Below, piece by piece: positions 52,119 through 62,237 of a stretch of 64,000 nucleotides of DNA (positions are counted from its first letter, which is position 1; every line of letters begins with the position of its first letter). This DNA is from Acinetobacter marinus. GTDB lineage: Bacteria > Pseudomonadota > Gammaproteobacteria > Pseudomonadales > Moraxellaceae. Location: assembly GCF_900096915.1 (NCBI RefSeq), contig NZ_FMYK01000001.1, forward strand, positions 620,001 to 684,000. The letters run 5' to 3'. A model generated the notes under the pieces. It was not told the DNA's origin. It saw only the letters and a list, made by a program, of their open reading frames with translations, and made no database searches. The position numbers were made by a program, and so were the translations under genes.

Positions 52119-54887
52119 ATGCCACCTTTTGTTTTGGTTGATGGGTCTTATTTTTTATTTCGTGCTTTTCACGCCCTACCGCCATTGACCACTTCTCAAG
52201 GTTTGCACACCAATGCGGTGCGTGGCGCAAGCTCGGCGATACAGAAACTGATGCGCCGTATCCAACCGACACATATGGCGGTGATTTTTGATACGCCTGA
52301 GCCGACATTTCGACATAAATTATCACCGATCTATAAAGGTGACCGCCCTGCAATGCCTGACGAACTCGGCGAACAAATTCCGTATTTGCATGATTTGATT
52401 CGTGCGCTCGGTATTCCGCTGTATAGTTTGGCGGGTGTTGAGGCCGATGATATTATTGGTACATTGACGCAACGTGCGCTTGCTGAAGGTCATCAAGTGC
52501 TGATTTCTACTGGCGATAAGGACATGGCGCAACTGGTCAATCCCAACGTCACCTTAGAAGACAGCTTTAAAGAACGTCAGCTTGATGAAGCAGGTGTATT
52601 TGAAAAATTCGGCGTGCATCCGCATCAGATTATTGATTATTTAACCTTAATGGGCGACGCATCCGATGGCATCAAGGGCGTGCCAGGCGTTGGTGCGAAA
52701 ACGGCGGCGAAACTACTCAATGAGTTTGGCTCACTCGACGGTATTATTGCCAATGTCGATCAGATCAAAGGTAAAGTTAGCCAAAATATCAAAGACAATC
52801 TCGACAATATTAAACTCGATCACCAATTGGCGACGATTATCACTGGACTAGATTTAACCTTGACATGGGATGATCTGCAATTGAGCAATCCCAACGTCAA
52901 TGAACTGCGCCGTCTGTATACTGAACTCGAATTCCGTACCCAACTGCAATCCCTAGATCATCCAAATAATCCTGACAATACCAAGAATAAACAAGCCAAC
53001 CAAAGTCAAAAAACCGATGTCACGCCGTCACAAGCATCTTCAGCTGTAGAAAGTACAGCACAACTGAGCAGTGGCGATGATGAACTCGGTCAAGCCAATT
53101 ATCATACCGTGCTCTCTCAAGCAGATTGGGATAACTTATTTCAGCGTTTTGAACATGCACAGCAATTTGCCATCGACACCGAAACTACCTGCCTAGACTA
53201 TCGTATTGCGGAAATGGTGGGTTTATCGGTGGCATTCGACAGCAAAGATGCCTATTACGTGCCATTCATCCATGACTATGAAGGTGCACCAGAACAGCTC
53301 AATCGTGAAACGGTATTAGCACAGCTCAAACCAATTTTGGAAAATCCAAGCGTGGCGAAGATCGGGCATCACCTGAAATATGATGCACATATCTTTGCCA
53401 ATCATGGCATCCAACTGCAAGGTTGGGGCTTTGACACCATGCTCGGCTCTTATGTACTGAATCCGACTGCAACTCGTCACAATATGGACGATGTGGCACG
53501 GCTGTATTTAAGTCATTTAACCACGACCTATGAGCAAGTCGCAGGCAAAGGTGCTAAGCAACTGACCTTTAACCAAATTGATTTAAATGTCGCTGCGCCT
53601 TACGCCTGCGAAGATGCGCATGTCACTTATCGCCTATTTGAAGTGTTGAAAGCGAAACTCGCTGAACAACCTGAACTTTTAGCCTTGCTAGAACGTGTCG
53701 AGCTACCAACAGCGCAAGTGTTGTGCAATATGGAATCTCGTGGCATTCAGCTTGATCCCGACTTTTTGACTAACTTGAGTCAGGAGTTTGAAAAAGACAT
53801 TGCCAACTATGAAGCACAAGCCATCGAAATCGCAGGCGAACAATTTAACATCGCCTCTCCAAAACAAGTTGGCGACATCCTTTTTGATAAGCTCGGTTTA
53901 AAAGGTGGCAAGAAAACTGCAACTGGACAATACAGCACCAGTGAAGCAGTACTGGAAAAAATTGATCATCCGATCACGCAGATTATTTTGGACTATCGTA
54001 CCCTTGCCAAACTAAAAAGCACTTATACCGATCGCCTTGTAGAGCAAGCCGATGCAACCAGCAAGCGTGTGCATACCAGTTATCATCAAGCGGTGACCAC
54101 GACTGGTCGCCTATCTTCGACTGATCCTAACCTACAAAATATTCCGATTCGTGGTGAGATTGGCCGTCAGATTCGTAAAGCCTTTGTCGCACCGAAAGGT
54201 CGTGTGATTCTCGCTGCAGATTATTCACAGATCGAACTACGTCTGATGGCACATTTCTGTGAAGATGAAGCATTAGTCAAAGCCTTTAACGAAGGACAAG
54301 ACATTCACCAAGCAACTGCTTCAGAAGTGCTAAATATTCCACTAGATGAAGTGACTTCTGATCAACGTCGTCAAGCCAAAGCCGTCAACTTCGGTCTACT
54401 CTACGGCATGTCAGAGTTTGGTTTGATTCGGCAGCTTGGCTTTACCCGTGAAGAATCGCAGAACTATATCAAGCAATATTTTCAGCGTTATCCTGGTATT
54501 TACGAGTATATGCAACGCACCCGACAGCTTGCGCAGGAACAAGGCTATGTCGAAACCTTACTTGGTCGCAGACTGTACACACCAGATATTCATGCACGCA
54601 ATATGATGGTACGAAAAGCCGCTGAACGTGCAGCGATCAATGCGCCATTACAAGGTAGTGCAGCGGATATTATCAAACTGGCAATGATTGCGATTGAAAA
54701 GAAACTCGATCAAAGTCGTGCGTTGTTGTTACTGCAAGTCCACGATGAATTGGTGTTTGAAGTCGATGAAGATTATGTTTCTGAGGCAAAGACATTGATC
54801 AAAGACACCATGCAAGATGTATTCACGTTGAATGTACCGCTTGTGGTTGAAGTGGGTAAAGGCAACAACTGGGATGAAGCGCATTAA
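52119..54887 (+). CDS. polA: DNA polymerase I
   Basis: The 922-residue protein has all three parts: the 5'-3' nuclease (about 1-290, beginning FVLVDGSYFLFRAFHALPP), a 3'-5' exonuclease (about 330-520) with the intact D353-T-E355 metal motif, and the polymerase with LAADYSQIELRLMAHF, RRQAKAVNFGLLYGMS and LLQVHDELVFE. It fills gaps and removes primers in repair and replication. ATG 52119 gives the usual N-terminus and lies 8 bp past GGA; ATG 52107 is the alternative. A Gln/Ser/Thr-rich linker (about 285-325) is longer than in E. coli. Confidence 0.96.
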   Translation: MPPFVLVDGSYFLFRAFHALPPLTTSQGLHTNAVRGASSAIQKLMRRIQPTHMAVIFDTPEPTFRHKLSPIYKGDRPAMPDELGEQIPYLHDLIRALGIPLYSLAGVEADDIIGTLTQRALAEGHQVLISTGDKDMAQLVNPNVTLEDSFKERQLDEAGVFEKFGVHPHQIIDYLTLMGDASDGIKGVPGVGAKTAAKLLNEFGSLDGIIANVDQIKGKVSQNIKDNLDNIKLDHQLATIITGLDLTLTWDDLQLSNPNVNELRRLYTELEFRTQLQSLDHPNNPDNTKNKQANQSQKTDVTPSQASSAVESTAQLSSGDDELGQANYHTVLSQADWDNLFQRFEHAQQFAIDTETTCLDYRIAEMVGLSVAFDSKDAYYVPFIHDYEGAPEQLNRETVLAQLKPILENPSVAKIGHHLKYDAHIFANHGIQLQGWGFDTMLGSYVLNPTATRHNMDDVARLYLSHLTTTYEQVAGKGAKQLTFNQIDLNVAAPYACEDAHVTYRLFEVLKAKLAEQPELLALLERVELPTAQVLCNMESRGIQLDPDFLTNLSQEFEKDIANYEAQAIEIAGEQFNIASPKQVGDILFDKLGLKGGKKTATGQYSTSEAVLEKIDHPITQIILDYRTLAKLKSTYTDRLVEQADATSKRVHTSYHQAVTTTGRLSSTDPNLQNIPIRGEIGRQIRKAFVAPKGRVILAADYSQIELRLMAHFCEDEALVKAFNEGQDIHQATASEVLNIPLDEVTSDQRRQAKAVNFGLLYGMSEFGLIRQLGFTREESQNYIKQYFQRYPGIYEYMQRTRQLAQEQGYVETLLGRRLYTPDIHARNMMVRKAAERAAINAPLQGSAADIIKLAMIAIEKKLDQSRALLLLQVHDELVFEVDEDYVSEAKTLIKDTMQDVFTLNVPLVVEVGKGNNWDEAH

Positions 54888-54929
54888 GCGTTAATCTTCC
54901 ACCCAACGGTCTTGATAATCTCTGGGGTT

Positions 54930-54987
54930 TTAGGGGCGAAGCCCCTAACGTCACTCGCATTTTCGGCGCCAAAGGCGACGAAAATGC
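54930..54987. repeat. Paired hairpins, REP-like element after polA
   Basis: TTAGGGGC-GAA-GCCCCTAA (54930-54948) and GCATTTTCG ... CGAAAATGC with inner CGCC-AAA-GGCG (54957-54987) are two strong adjacent hairpins. No T-run follows, so an interspersed repeat is a better reading than a terminator. Confidence 0.6.
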
Positions 54988-55091
54988 ATAAAATTCGATG
55001 CATGATTTACAGTTAATATCATTTTGACTGACTGCATTGCCTGTTCATACGATCAGCAGCAGAATTTTATAAATTCATACTAAAAAATGAT

Positions 55092-55325
55092 TTACCATAA
55101 TTTTTGTGGATTTACCACAACATCCTGACTTTTAAATACTTTTAAGCGCAGTGTTTGCCAAGTTGTTCTTTCTTCGGATAAATGATTTTGTTGTTTAAAC
55201 GCATTCAGCTCACGTTGTAATTTTTCAATTTGTCTTTGCTGTGCTTCGATGATCGACAGTTGATGCTCAAGAATATCTTTATATTTGCCGATCACTTTTT
55301 GTTGTAACGCATGGGTTATTTTCAT
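55092..55325 (-). CDS. Small coiled-coil protein of unknown function
   Basis: The 77-residue protein begins MKITHALQQKVIGKYKDIL and has a coiled-coil segment (about 15-48, LSIIEAQQRQIEKLQREL with heptad-like spacing). No signal peptide. AGGA lies at good distance from ATG 55325; the frame extends upstream but the extension has no ribosome-binding site. No known family is recognised. Between polA and a methyltransferase gene, same strand as the latter. Confidence 0.6.
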   Translation of the reverse strand: MKITHALQQKVIGKYKDILEHQLSIIEAQQRQIEKLQRELNAFKQQNHLSEERTTWQTLRLKVFKSQDVVVNPQKLW

Positions 55326-55448
55326 CACATGTCCTGTGTTTTTTACTAACCTGCGATTATCATAATTAAGTGATATTTCAAGCACATGAATAGTTTACGT
55401 CAGTTTTATGACAATTCCATTTTCTATTTAAAGTCACGCTTTACACCA

Positions 55449-56705
55449 CTAACACGCACAACCGTGCCGATCATCGACTGGCATATCTCTGAGCAAATTC
55501 TCTAAGGCATGATTGTGTATACCATAAAATTCTTTTAAAGCTGCAATTTGCTGTAGCACTTTTTTATTTGGCAGATTTTCCACATTACGCTTTTTGGTCG
55601 CCAAGATCATTTTATTTTTACTGGTATGCTCCAAAGACACAAACTCTAACACCTTGGTATCATAGCCATAGGCTTGTAAAAACAGCGCACGAATGGTATC
55701 GGTGAGCATCTCCGCCTGTTGCCCCATATGTACGCCATAACCTAGCATCGGACTAAGCACCGATGGCGATTGCATTTGTGGACGCAACTCTTTGTGACAA
55801 CACGGTGCGCACATGATCACTTTGGCACCCAAGCGAATCCCTGTATGAATGGCAAAATCCGTCGCAATATCACAAGCATGAAGCGCAATCATCACATCAG
55901 TTCGCTCAGGCTGATAACTACGCACATCACCTTGGAAAAAATTTAAGTGTTGAAAATTACTTTGCGTGGCGACATTTTGGCAAAAATCCACCAACTCTTG
56001 ACGTAGCTCTACACCAGTCACATGTGGCGCAAACTGATGGGATTGTAAATAATCATAGACCGCACAAGTCAGATAGCCTTTACCCGAGCCAAAATCGACT
56101 ACATGTAAATTTTGATGTTCAGTAAATCCTGCTTGATTGACTGCACCTGCGAAAATCTCGACAAATTTATTAATTTGCTTCCACTTCCTCGACATGCTTG
56201 GAATAATTTGATGCTTTTGATCCGTCACACCAAGTAACTGTAAAAACGGGCGATCTTGTTCAATCCAACGCTGTTTTTGACGATTATGCTGTGTATTTTC
56301 GCCATGTGTAATGACATTGTTAGTCTTTTGCAATTTCGAAGTAGTATTCCCTTTAGTTTTTCTTACCGATAAATGCCAGTGTTGCTTTTTATATTTCAAC
56401 TGAAATTCGGCTTGCTCAGTAAATAAATTACTTTGCTTAAATTGCATGAACCAATCGGTCAGCAATGGCTCAAAATCCTGCCATGTATAGTTCTTCGTGA
56501 TGTCTTTAGTTTGATAGCGATACACAAATTGCAGTTGCAATTCATCTTTGAGCGTGATTGGACGAATCATCAGTTTTTGCAGATTTGCGTCTTCACCTTG
56601 ATATTGACTGAATATCAAGCGTTGCAACGTATTCGACTGCCAAGCCTGTTGAATATGCTGAAAAAATTCAAGCACTTGCCCGTGCAAACTGATCGCCATT
56701 ATCAT
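55449..56705 (-). CDS. SAM-dependent methyltransferase (Methyltransf_32-like)
   Basis: The 418-residue protein has a non-conserved N-terminal half and a class I methyltransferase domain from about 170: VVDFGSGKGYLTCAVYDYL (SAM motif I), VTGVELRQELVDFCQN, DVMIALHACDIATDFAI and a Cys-rich CAPCCHKELRPQ. The latter pattern is seen in Methyltransf_32 and TRM13-like enzymes that modify RNA, but the substrate is unknown here. The protein ends in GCAC. ATG 56705 or the ATG two codons further could be the start. Confidence 0.82.
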   Translation of the reverse strand: MIMAISLHGQVLEFFQHIQQAWQSNTLQRLIFSQYQGEDANLQKLMIRPITLKDELQLQFVYRYQTKDITKNYTWQDFEPLLTDWFMQFKQSNLFTEQAEFQLKYKKQHWHLSVRKTKGNTTSKLQKTNNVITHGENTQHNRQKQRWIEQDRPFLQLLGVTDQKHQIIPSMSRKWKQINKFVEIFAGAVNQAGFTEHQNLHVVDFGSGKGYLTCAVYDYLQSHQFAPHVTGVELRQELVDFCQNVATQSNFQHLNFFQGDVRSYQPERTDVMIALHACDIATDFAIHTGIRLGAKVIMCAPCCHKELRPQMQSPSVLSPMLGYGVHMGQQAEMLTDTIRALFLQAYGYDTKVLEFVSLEHTSKNKMILATKKRNVENLPNKKVLQQIAALKEFYGIHNHALENLLRDMPVDDRHGCAC

Positions 56706-56906
56706 GAACTCAAACTAAAACCGAAGGTGCTATTTTAACGGATTTCCGTCGATTTCGCATCTGTACATAAGCGAACAATAGTCTGATGACTGCCGCTGAT
56801 AAAATGTATCTTTTCAATTTTAAACACGAATTGCTGAAAATTAAGCATTCTGTTTTTAAAATACAAGTGTATAGTAATTGCATCTGAGCCGTTATTTCAA
56901 ATTGCT

Positions 56907-57593
56907 ATGCCGAATGATTTCAAACCGTCACCACATCAAACCATCAGTACACAAGACATTGTCGATGAGATTCTCGACTATCATCCCATCGAGGAACGCT
57001 GGAATGCATTGACGCATGGTCTAGCTGCTTTGGTTGCGGTGATTGCCACAGCGCTTCTATGCTTACAGGCTTACGCCTTGTCACCAAGTGCTGGATTGAC
57101 CATGTTGGTCTATGGGCTGAGCATGGTATTGCTATTTTCTGCATCGACTTTTTATCACGCCGCGACCACAATGAAGCGCCGTGCTTGGCTAAAGAAATTA
57201 GACCACACAGCAATTTATTATTTGATCGCAGGGACATACACCCCTTTTCTTGCGCTTTATATTCCCACCACCAAAGCAAAAGTATTGTTGGTGGCGTTAT
57301 GGTCGATTGCGCTACTTGGCACTTTTTTTAAGCTGTATTTTATCGACCGTTTTGAGAAATTATCATTAGCGGCGTATATCATCATGGGCTGGCTGGCGCT
57401 GTTTATTCTGGATGATATGCACACTTACCTGTCTACGTTGTCATTACAACTCCTCATTTTGGGTGGTGTCTTGTATACCGTCGGCACGATTTTCTATGCC
57501 ATGAAAAAATATACCTATACCCATGTCATTTGGCATGTTTTTGTGATGTTGGGAGCGCTTGCACACTTTTTCTCAATCTGGGTGATGTTGTAA
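56907..57593 (+). CDS. Hemolysin III family (PAQR-like) membrane protein
   Basis: The 228-residue protein has seven membrane segments and the family signatures: EERWNALTHGLAALV, SASTFYHAATTMKRRAWLKKLDHTAIYYLIAGTYTPF and YTHVIWHVFVMLGALAHFF, with the conserved His and Asp residues thought to bind zinc. The haemolytic activity is not established for most members. It starts ATG 56907. Divergent from the methyltransferase gene. Confidence 0.9.
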   Translation: MPNDFKPSPHQTISTQDIVDEILDYHPIEERWNALTHGLAALVAVIATALLCLQAYALSPSAGLTMLVYGLSMVLLFSASTFYHAATTMKRRAWLKKLDHTAIYYLIAGTYTPFLALYIPTTKAKVLLVALWSIALLGTFFKLYFIDRFEKLSLAAYIIMGWLALFILDDMHTYLSTLSLQLLILGGVLYTVGTIFYAMKKYTYTHVIWHVFVMLGALAHFFSIWVML

Positions 57594-57768
57594 AGCACTT
57601 TGAAAAATCAGCTAAAAAATATCAAGAGTATTTTAAAAATTTGGCTTTGATCAATTTTTGCTTTGTAATTCGTTTTCAGATGGTTAAACTGTCACACCGC
57701 TTTGTCTTGCGTCATTGCCACGCATGCAATATGTGGTGTTTTATCATCGTCGCAATACAGGAATCACT

Positions 57769-59064
57769 ATGCAATCGACTGCAACGCAACCGCTCAACTC
57801 CAAAGTACGGGTTTTGACCGCCAGTATGGTCGGCACCACGATTGAGTTTTATGATTTTTATATTTATGCCACTGCGGCGGTGATTGTATTTCCTCATTTA
57901 TTCTTTCCATCGAGCAATCCGCAAACTGCGGTGTTGCAGTCTTTAGCGACCTTTGCCATTGCTTTCTTGGCACGTCCACTCGGCTCTGCGCTATTTGGAC
58001 ATTTCGGTGATCGGATCGGTCGAAAAACCACACTAGTTGCAGCACTGCTTACTATGGGGCTATCCACTATTGCCATTGGTTTATTGCCGACTTATCAAGA
58101 CATCGGCATCACCGCAGCAATTCTGCTGGCAATCTGTCGTTTGGGGCAAGGCATCGGACTTGGCGGAGAATGGAGCGGTGCGGTACTGCTTGCTACAGAA
58201 AATGCACCTGAGGGAAAACGAGCGTGGTACGGCATGTTCCCGCAGCTTGGCGCACCGTTTGGATTGATTTTGGCAAATGGCTTCTTTATTTTCTTAGGCT
58301 CAGTGCTCACTGATGAACAGTTCTTGGCGTGGGGATGGCGTATTCCCTTCCTTGCCAGTGCAGTATTGGTCATTATGGGCTTATATATTCGTTTGAAACT
58401 GCATGAAACACCAGCATTCCAGCGGGTTTTAGACAAACAAGAAGAAAAAAATGTCCCTGTTGCAGCGGTCTTTAAAAATAATTTACCTCAGCTCATCCTA
58501 GGAACACTGGCGGCGATTTGTACTTTTGTGGTGTTTTACTTAACGACGGTATTTTCACTCACTTGGGGGACAAAGGCTTTAGGTTATCCTCGTGAGCAAT
58601 TTTTGACGATGGTCACATTAGCGACATTTGCCTTTGCGGCATTTATTCCACTGTCGGCAATCTTTGCGGAGAAATTTGGTCGTAAAACCACCTCGATTGT
58701 GGTCTGCATCATTTGTATTATTTTTGGCTTTTTCTTCTCACACCTGTTGGTGGCGAATAATGTCGGATCTGTGTTTGCGTTCTTATGCATTGGACTTGCG
58801 GTGATGGGGCTGACTTACGGTCCGATCGGCACAGTACTTTCTGAGCTGTTCCCGACTTCAGTGCGTTACACAGGTTCTGCATTGACTTTTAATATGGCGG
58901 GCATTCTTGGTGCATCTTTTGCACCATTAATCGCCACTTATCTTGCAACGACGTATGGTTTGCAAGCAGTCGGCTATTATTTGGCGGGTGCAGCAACCAT
59001 TTCATTACTTGCTTTTTTATGTATGAAAGAAAGTAAAAACGTCGATGTAAATCATCAGATTTAA
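57769..59064 (+). CDS. MFS transporter, metabolite:H+ symporter (MHS) family
   Basis: The 431-residue protein has 12 membrane segments with the MHS signatures: MVGTTIEFYDFYIYATAAVI near 20-40, FGHFGDRIGRKTTLVAALL, and GEWSGAVLLATENAPEGKR. Related transporters import small organic acids, osmolytes or shikimate with protons; the substrate is not determined. ATG 57769 follows AGGA at 7 bp; a longer frame to 57715 is unlikely. Confidence 0.9.
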   Translation: MQSTATQPLNSKVRVLTASMVGTTIEFYDFYIYATAAVIVFPHLFFPSSNPQTAVLQSLATFAIAFLARPLGSALFGHFGDRIGRKTTLVAALLTMGLSTIAIGLLPTYQDIGITAAILLAICRLGQGIGLGGEWSGAVLLATENAPEGKRAWYGMFPQLGAPFGLILANGFFIFLGSVLTDEQFLAWGWRIPFLASAVLVIMGLYIRLKLHETPAFQRVLDKQEEKNVPVAAVFKNNLPQLILGTLAAICTFVVFYLTTVFSLTWGTKALGYPREQFLTMVTLATFAFAAFIPLSAIFAEKFGRKTTSIVVCIICIIFGFFFSHLLVANNVGSVFAFLCIGLAVMGLTYGPIGTVLSELFPTSVRYTGSALTFNMAGILGASFAPLIATYLATTYGLQAVGYYLAGAATISLLAFLCMKESKNVDVNHQI

Positions 59065-59099
59065 ACTCGGTGTGATCTGCCAACATGTAAATACTTAAC

Positions 59100-59138
59100 G
59101 GACTGAGCGTCTTAGCCGAAAATAAAGATGCTTAGTCC
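59100..59138 (+). terminator. Hairpin after the MFS gene
   Basis: GGACTGAGCGTCTT pairs with AAGATGCTTAGTCC (two mismatches). The T-run is missing, so Rho-independent termination is uncertain. Confidence 0.4.
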
Positions 59139-59232
59139 ATACCCACTAAGATAAAAATATAGCTACTCAGTTGTGAATCTTCATCTCCATCTCATCGATC
59201 AAGCACAGCACCAATAACACAAGGAAAGTGAC

Positions 59233-59622
59233 ATGTTTAGTCTAGAACAAATCGAACAAGCCCATCAAAAAGTACGCACAGGTGCTGATTTTCCTGAGTA
59301 TATTCAGGAGATTAAATCATTTGGGGTGATCGCTTTTGAAACTTGGGTCAAAGATAGCCACACCGTTTATTTTGGAGACGAAGACTATTCTATTAGTTCA
59401 AAGGCACAGTATGCAGATTTAGACATCGCTATAGAAAGTGATGCTGAAAGTTTCAAAAAATACCTCAAAGCACATCAGCAAGGTCAGACAGATTATTTTC
59501 AGTTTTGCAAAGACTGTGCAGAAACAGGCATTGAGAAATGGGTGATGTGTTTAAATACAATGACTTGCACATATTTCAATCTTGCTGGAGATGAAATCTT
59601 ATCTGAAAAAGTCCCGTACTAA
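59233..59622 (+). CDS. DUF1398 (YbcV-like) family protein
   Basis: The 129-residue protein fits DUF1398: EQIEQAHQKVRTGADFPEYIQEIK at the start, GVIAFETWVKDSHTVYFG, then FCKDCAETGIEKWVMCLNTMTCTYFNLAGDEI. Function unknown; related to phage-derived YbcV of E. coli in name and pattern. It is cytoplasmic by absence of signals. AAGGAAAGTGAC precedes the ATG. Single-gene unit. Confidence 0.85.
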   Translation: MFSLEQIEQAHQKVRTGADFPEYIQEIKSFGVIAFETWVKDSHTVYFGDEDYSISSKAQYADLDIAIESDAESFKKYLKAHQQGQTDYFQFCKDCAETGIEKWVMCLNTMTCTYFNLAGDEILSEKVPY

Positions 59623-59956
59623 TGCTGAATAAGAATTCCCACAATCATGCTAATCATATGATTTGAAAATATTTTTAAACTATTGACCACATTCAAGATC
59701 AAATAAACACAGTTGCGTTATTCATTTTATTGCTTGTCTACGCAATTATTTTTATAAATTTTCTAATTTTGCTTTTTTTTGGCTAAATTTTTGCTATTTT
59801 TTGCGCTAGAGATACTGACAAAATGCCAGTAATTGCGTTATTTTGTTGCGCTCTTTTTCGAAAGTACTTTTTTGGGGAGGATCATCCATTTTTGATCCTT
59901 TGATATCGCGATCCTTGGCTTAACACGTTAAGTCATCATTCAAGAGGATAACGACT
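59623..59956. other. 334-bp AT-rich gap upstream of the APC permease
   Basis: No gene is seen. It holds a sigma-54-like motif (59780-59795), two TTGCGTTATT copies near 59713 and 59833, and a GGATCA / TGATCC hairpin (59879-59898). Confidence 0.5.
59780..59795 (+). promoter_or_regulatory. Possible sigma-54 promoter of the APC permease
   Basis: TGGCTAAATTTTTGCT has GG and GC at the 12-bp distance required for -24/-12 elements. In such AT-rich DNA this could be chance. Confidence 0.25.
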
Positions 59957-61354
59957 TTGACAAATCTTGCTGGCACGCACTCTGCCGCCAAATTGCAAAA
60001 AACACTTGGGCTCTGGCACGTCATTATCATTGGCTTGGCATATATTCAACCGATGACCTTGTTCGATACCTTTGGTTTGGTTTCAGAAGAAAGCCATTAT
60101 CATGTGCCTACGTCGTATATTATCGCCCTCGTTGCCATCTTGCTGACTTCCATCAGCTATGGACATATGATTCGCAGATATCCATCGTCAGGTTCTGCCT
60201 ATACCTATGCACAAAAATCCATTCATCCCAATGTCGGCTTTATGGTGGGTTGGTCTTCGTGGCTGGATTATTTACTCTCGCCGATGGTCAATATCATTTT
60301 GGCGGTGATTTATCTCGAAGCATTGTTCCCTGATATCAATCACTGGGTCTGGGTAGTGGTATTGACCGCATTTATGACTGGGGTCAATTTGCGTGGTGCA
60401 CGTTTCGTTGCCAACTTTAACAGCTTGATTGTGTTTATTCAGCTTTTGGTCATCGGTATTTTCACCTATTTGATCTTTGATAAGTTGCAAGCTGGCATGA
60501 ATGCAGATGGACCAATCACAGCGGAAACACGCTATCAACTGTGGAGTATCGAGCCGTTTTGGAATGAACTCACGTCTGTTGGTGCGTTGATCACAGGGGC
60601 GACTCTACTGTGCTTCTCATTCACAGGCTTTGACTCGCTCAGCTCGCTGGCAGAAGAAACCAAAGATACTGAGAAAACCTTGCCGAAAGCGATTTTCTTA
60701 ACTGCACTGATTGCAGGTGTGATCTTCGTAGTCAGCACTTACTTTATGCAGATCTATTTCCCGAAAGATCCAACCACCTATTTTGCTGATATTGAAGCGA
60801 CTCAACCTGATATTCTAATGTTGGTTGGCGGTTCATTGTTCCAATCTTATGTCTTGGCGTTTGCGATTGTCACGGTGATGGCATCAGGGATTTCTGCACA
60901 TGCAGGTGTATCACGTTTGATGTATGTGATGGGTCGTGATGGCATCATCAATAAGAAAATCTTTGGTCATATTAGCCCGAAGAGTTTCACCCCGTCGTAT
61001 AACATCTTGATCGTTGGTGCAGTAGCATTGACAGCGGGCTTTATGAGCTTGGATTTTGTCATCTCGCTAATCAGCTTTGGTGCATTGACCGCATTTAGTT
61101 TTGTCAATTTGTCGGTGATTTCACGTTATGCTTTGCGGGATCGCCGTACTAAGACCTTCAAAGAATTGCTCAACTATGTGATTATTCCTGTGCTCGGCTT
61201 CACCTGTATCGCTGCACTGTGGATCGAAACTGATGAAAACTCGCTCAAAGCAGGTATGATCTGGGCAGTGATCGGCGTATTCTATCTCGCCTATAAAACT
61301 GGTGGTTTTACCCGTCCAGCACCACAATACAATGAATTTGATGATCAAAAATAA
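59957..61354 (+). CDS. APC-family amino acid / polyamine permease (PuuP-like)
   Basis: The 465-residue protein has about 12 membrane segments: LGLWHVIIIGLAYIQPMTLFD, GSAYTYAQKSIHPNVGFMVGW and FSFTGFDSLSSLAEETKDTEKTLPKAI. The pattern and the closing GGFTRPAPQYNEFD resemble the putrescine importers PuuP and PlaP, but amino acids are possible too. Translation starts with TTG 59957, supported by AAGAGGA 8 bp before it and the lack of an early ATG. A strong terminator follows. Confidence 0.82.
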   Translation: MTNLAGTHSAAKLQKTLGLWHVIIIGLAYIQPMTLFDTFGLVSEESHYHVPTSYIIALVAILLTSISYGHMIRRYPSSGSAYTYAQKSIHPNVGFMVGWSSWLDYLLSPMVNIILAVIYLEALFPDINHWVWVVVLTAFMTGVNLRGARFVANFNSLIVFIQLLVIGIFTYLIFDKLQAGMNADGPITAETRYQLWSIEPFWNELTSVGALITGATLLCFSFTGFDSLSSLAEETKDTEKTLPKAIFLTALIAGVIFVVSTYFMQIYFPKDPTTYFADIEATQPDILMLVGGSLFQSYVLAFAIVTVMASGISAHAGVSRLMYVMGRDGIINKKIFGHISPKSFTPSYNILIVGAVALTAGFMSLDFVISLISFGALTAFSFVNLSVISRYALRDRRTKTFKELLNYVIIPVLGFTCIAALWIETDENSLKAGMIWAVIGVFYLAYKTGGFTRPAPQYNEFDDQK

Positions 61355-61383
61355 TCGCTAAAAATGAAAAGCGATTATCCATG

Positions 61384-61422
61384 ATCAAAAAAATGCACCT
61401 TCTCGAAGGTGCATTTTTTTAT
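61384..61422. terminator. Bidirectional terminator APC permease / gst
   Basis: AAAAATGCACCTTC-TC-GAAGGTGCATTTTTTT spans 61387-61420 between convergent genes. Confidence 0.9.
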
Positions 61423-61450
61423 GGTAAATTCAATTTTTCAAAATCAATGC

Positions 61451-62062
61451 TTAGCTAATTAAACCTTCATCACGCATCGCAATCTGTACTGACTGACGCT
61501 TAAACACCACATCACGCAGATCGTTAATTTCTTTAAATTTCGACAAATCATGACCAATTGATTTTGACCAATTAGTAAGGACAAACAGATAGGCATCGGC
61601 AGGACCGAAATTGTCATCGACTAAATAATCTGTATCAACTTCAGCAAGATAATCTTCGACGAATTGTAGTAGACGATCGATTTCTGCATAGCCTCGAGTT
61701 TTCTCATCTGCATTTAGCTCACGACCAAAGAAGACCGCATAGGCATCATGTACTTCTGAGTTTAAAAAGCCGAGCCATTCCAATACTTTGGCACGTCCTA
61801 AACCTGACGGTGGAATCAAATCTTGGCGTGGATCGTGCTGCGCCAGAAAAGGCAAAATCGCTACATTTTCGGTCAGGACTAAGCCTGGATTAATTTCCAA
61901 TGCAGGCACGTAGCCTTTTGGGTTGATCGCATAATAATCCTGCCCTTTTTCGGTGGTGTGTGTTTTGATGTCAACACGTTCCAAGTCGAAATCGACATTA
62001 ATTTCATTTAAGATAATATGTGCAGCCAGCGAACATGCGCCTGGCGTGTAATACAGCTTCAT
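61451..62062 (-). CDS. Glutathione S-transferase family protein
   Basis: The 203-residue protein begins MKLYYTPGACSLAAHIILNE, the bacterial beta-class GST start in which Cys9/Ser10 contact glutathione, and has the GYVPALEI cis-Pro region and an all-helical C-terminal domain with the late DAYLFVLTNW. It probably conjugates or reduces with glutathione in the cytoplasm; substrate unknown. ATG 62062 follows CAGGGAAAAAC. The longer frame to 62119 is unlikely. Confidence 0.9.
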   Translation of the reverse strand: MKLYYTPGACSLAAHIILNEINVDFDLERVDIKTHTTEKGQDYYAINPKGYVPALEINPGLVLTENVAILPFLAQHDPRQDLIPPSGLGRAKVLEWLGFLNSEVHDAYAVFFGRELNADEKTRGYAEIDRLLQFVEDYLAEVDTDYLVDDNFGPADAYLFVLTNWSKSIGHDLSKFKEINDLRDVVFKRQSVQIAMRDEGLIS

Positions 62063-62237
62063 TGTTTTTCCCTGTGATAACCTATGCTTAGTTGTAGTGT
62101 GTTCTGCATCAACTTTCAAGTCCTAAAGTTTATCATCTTGCTACAACTTATGTATGACAGTCAGTTTGGATACTGCGTATACAGTTTTTTGCCATGTGTC
62201 GTTATCATTATCTTCAAGTATTTTGCATTTTAAAAAA

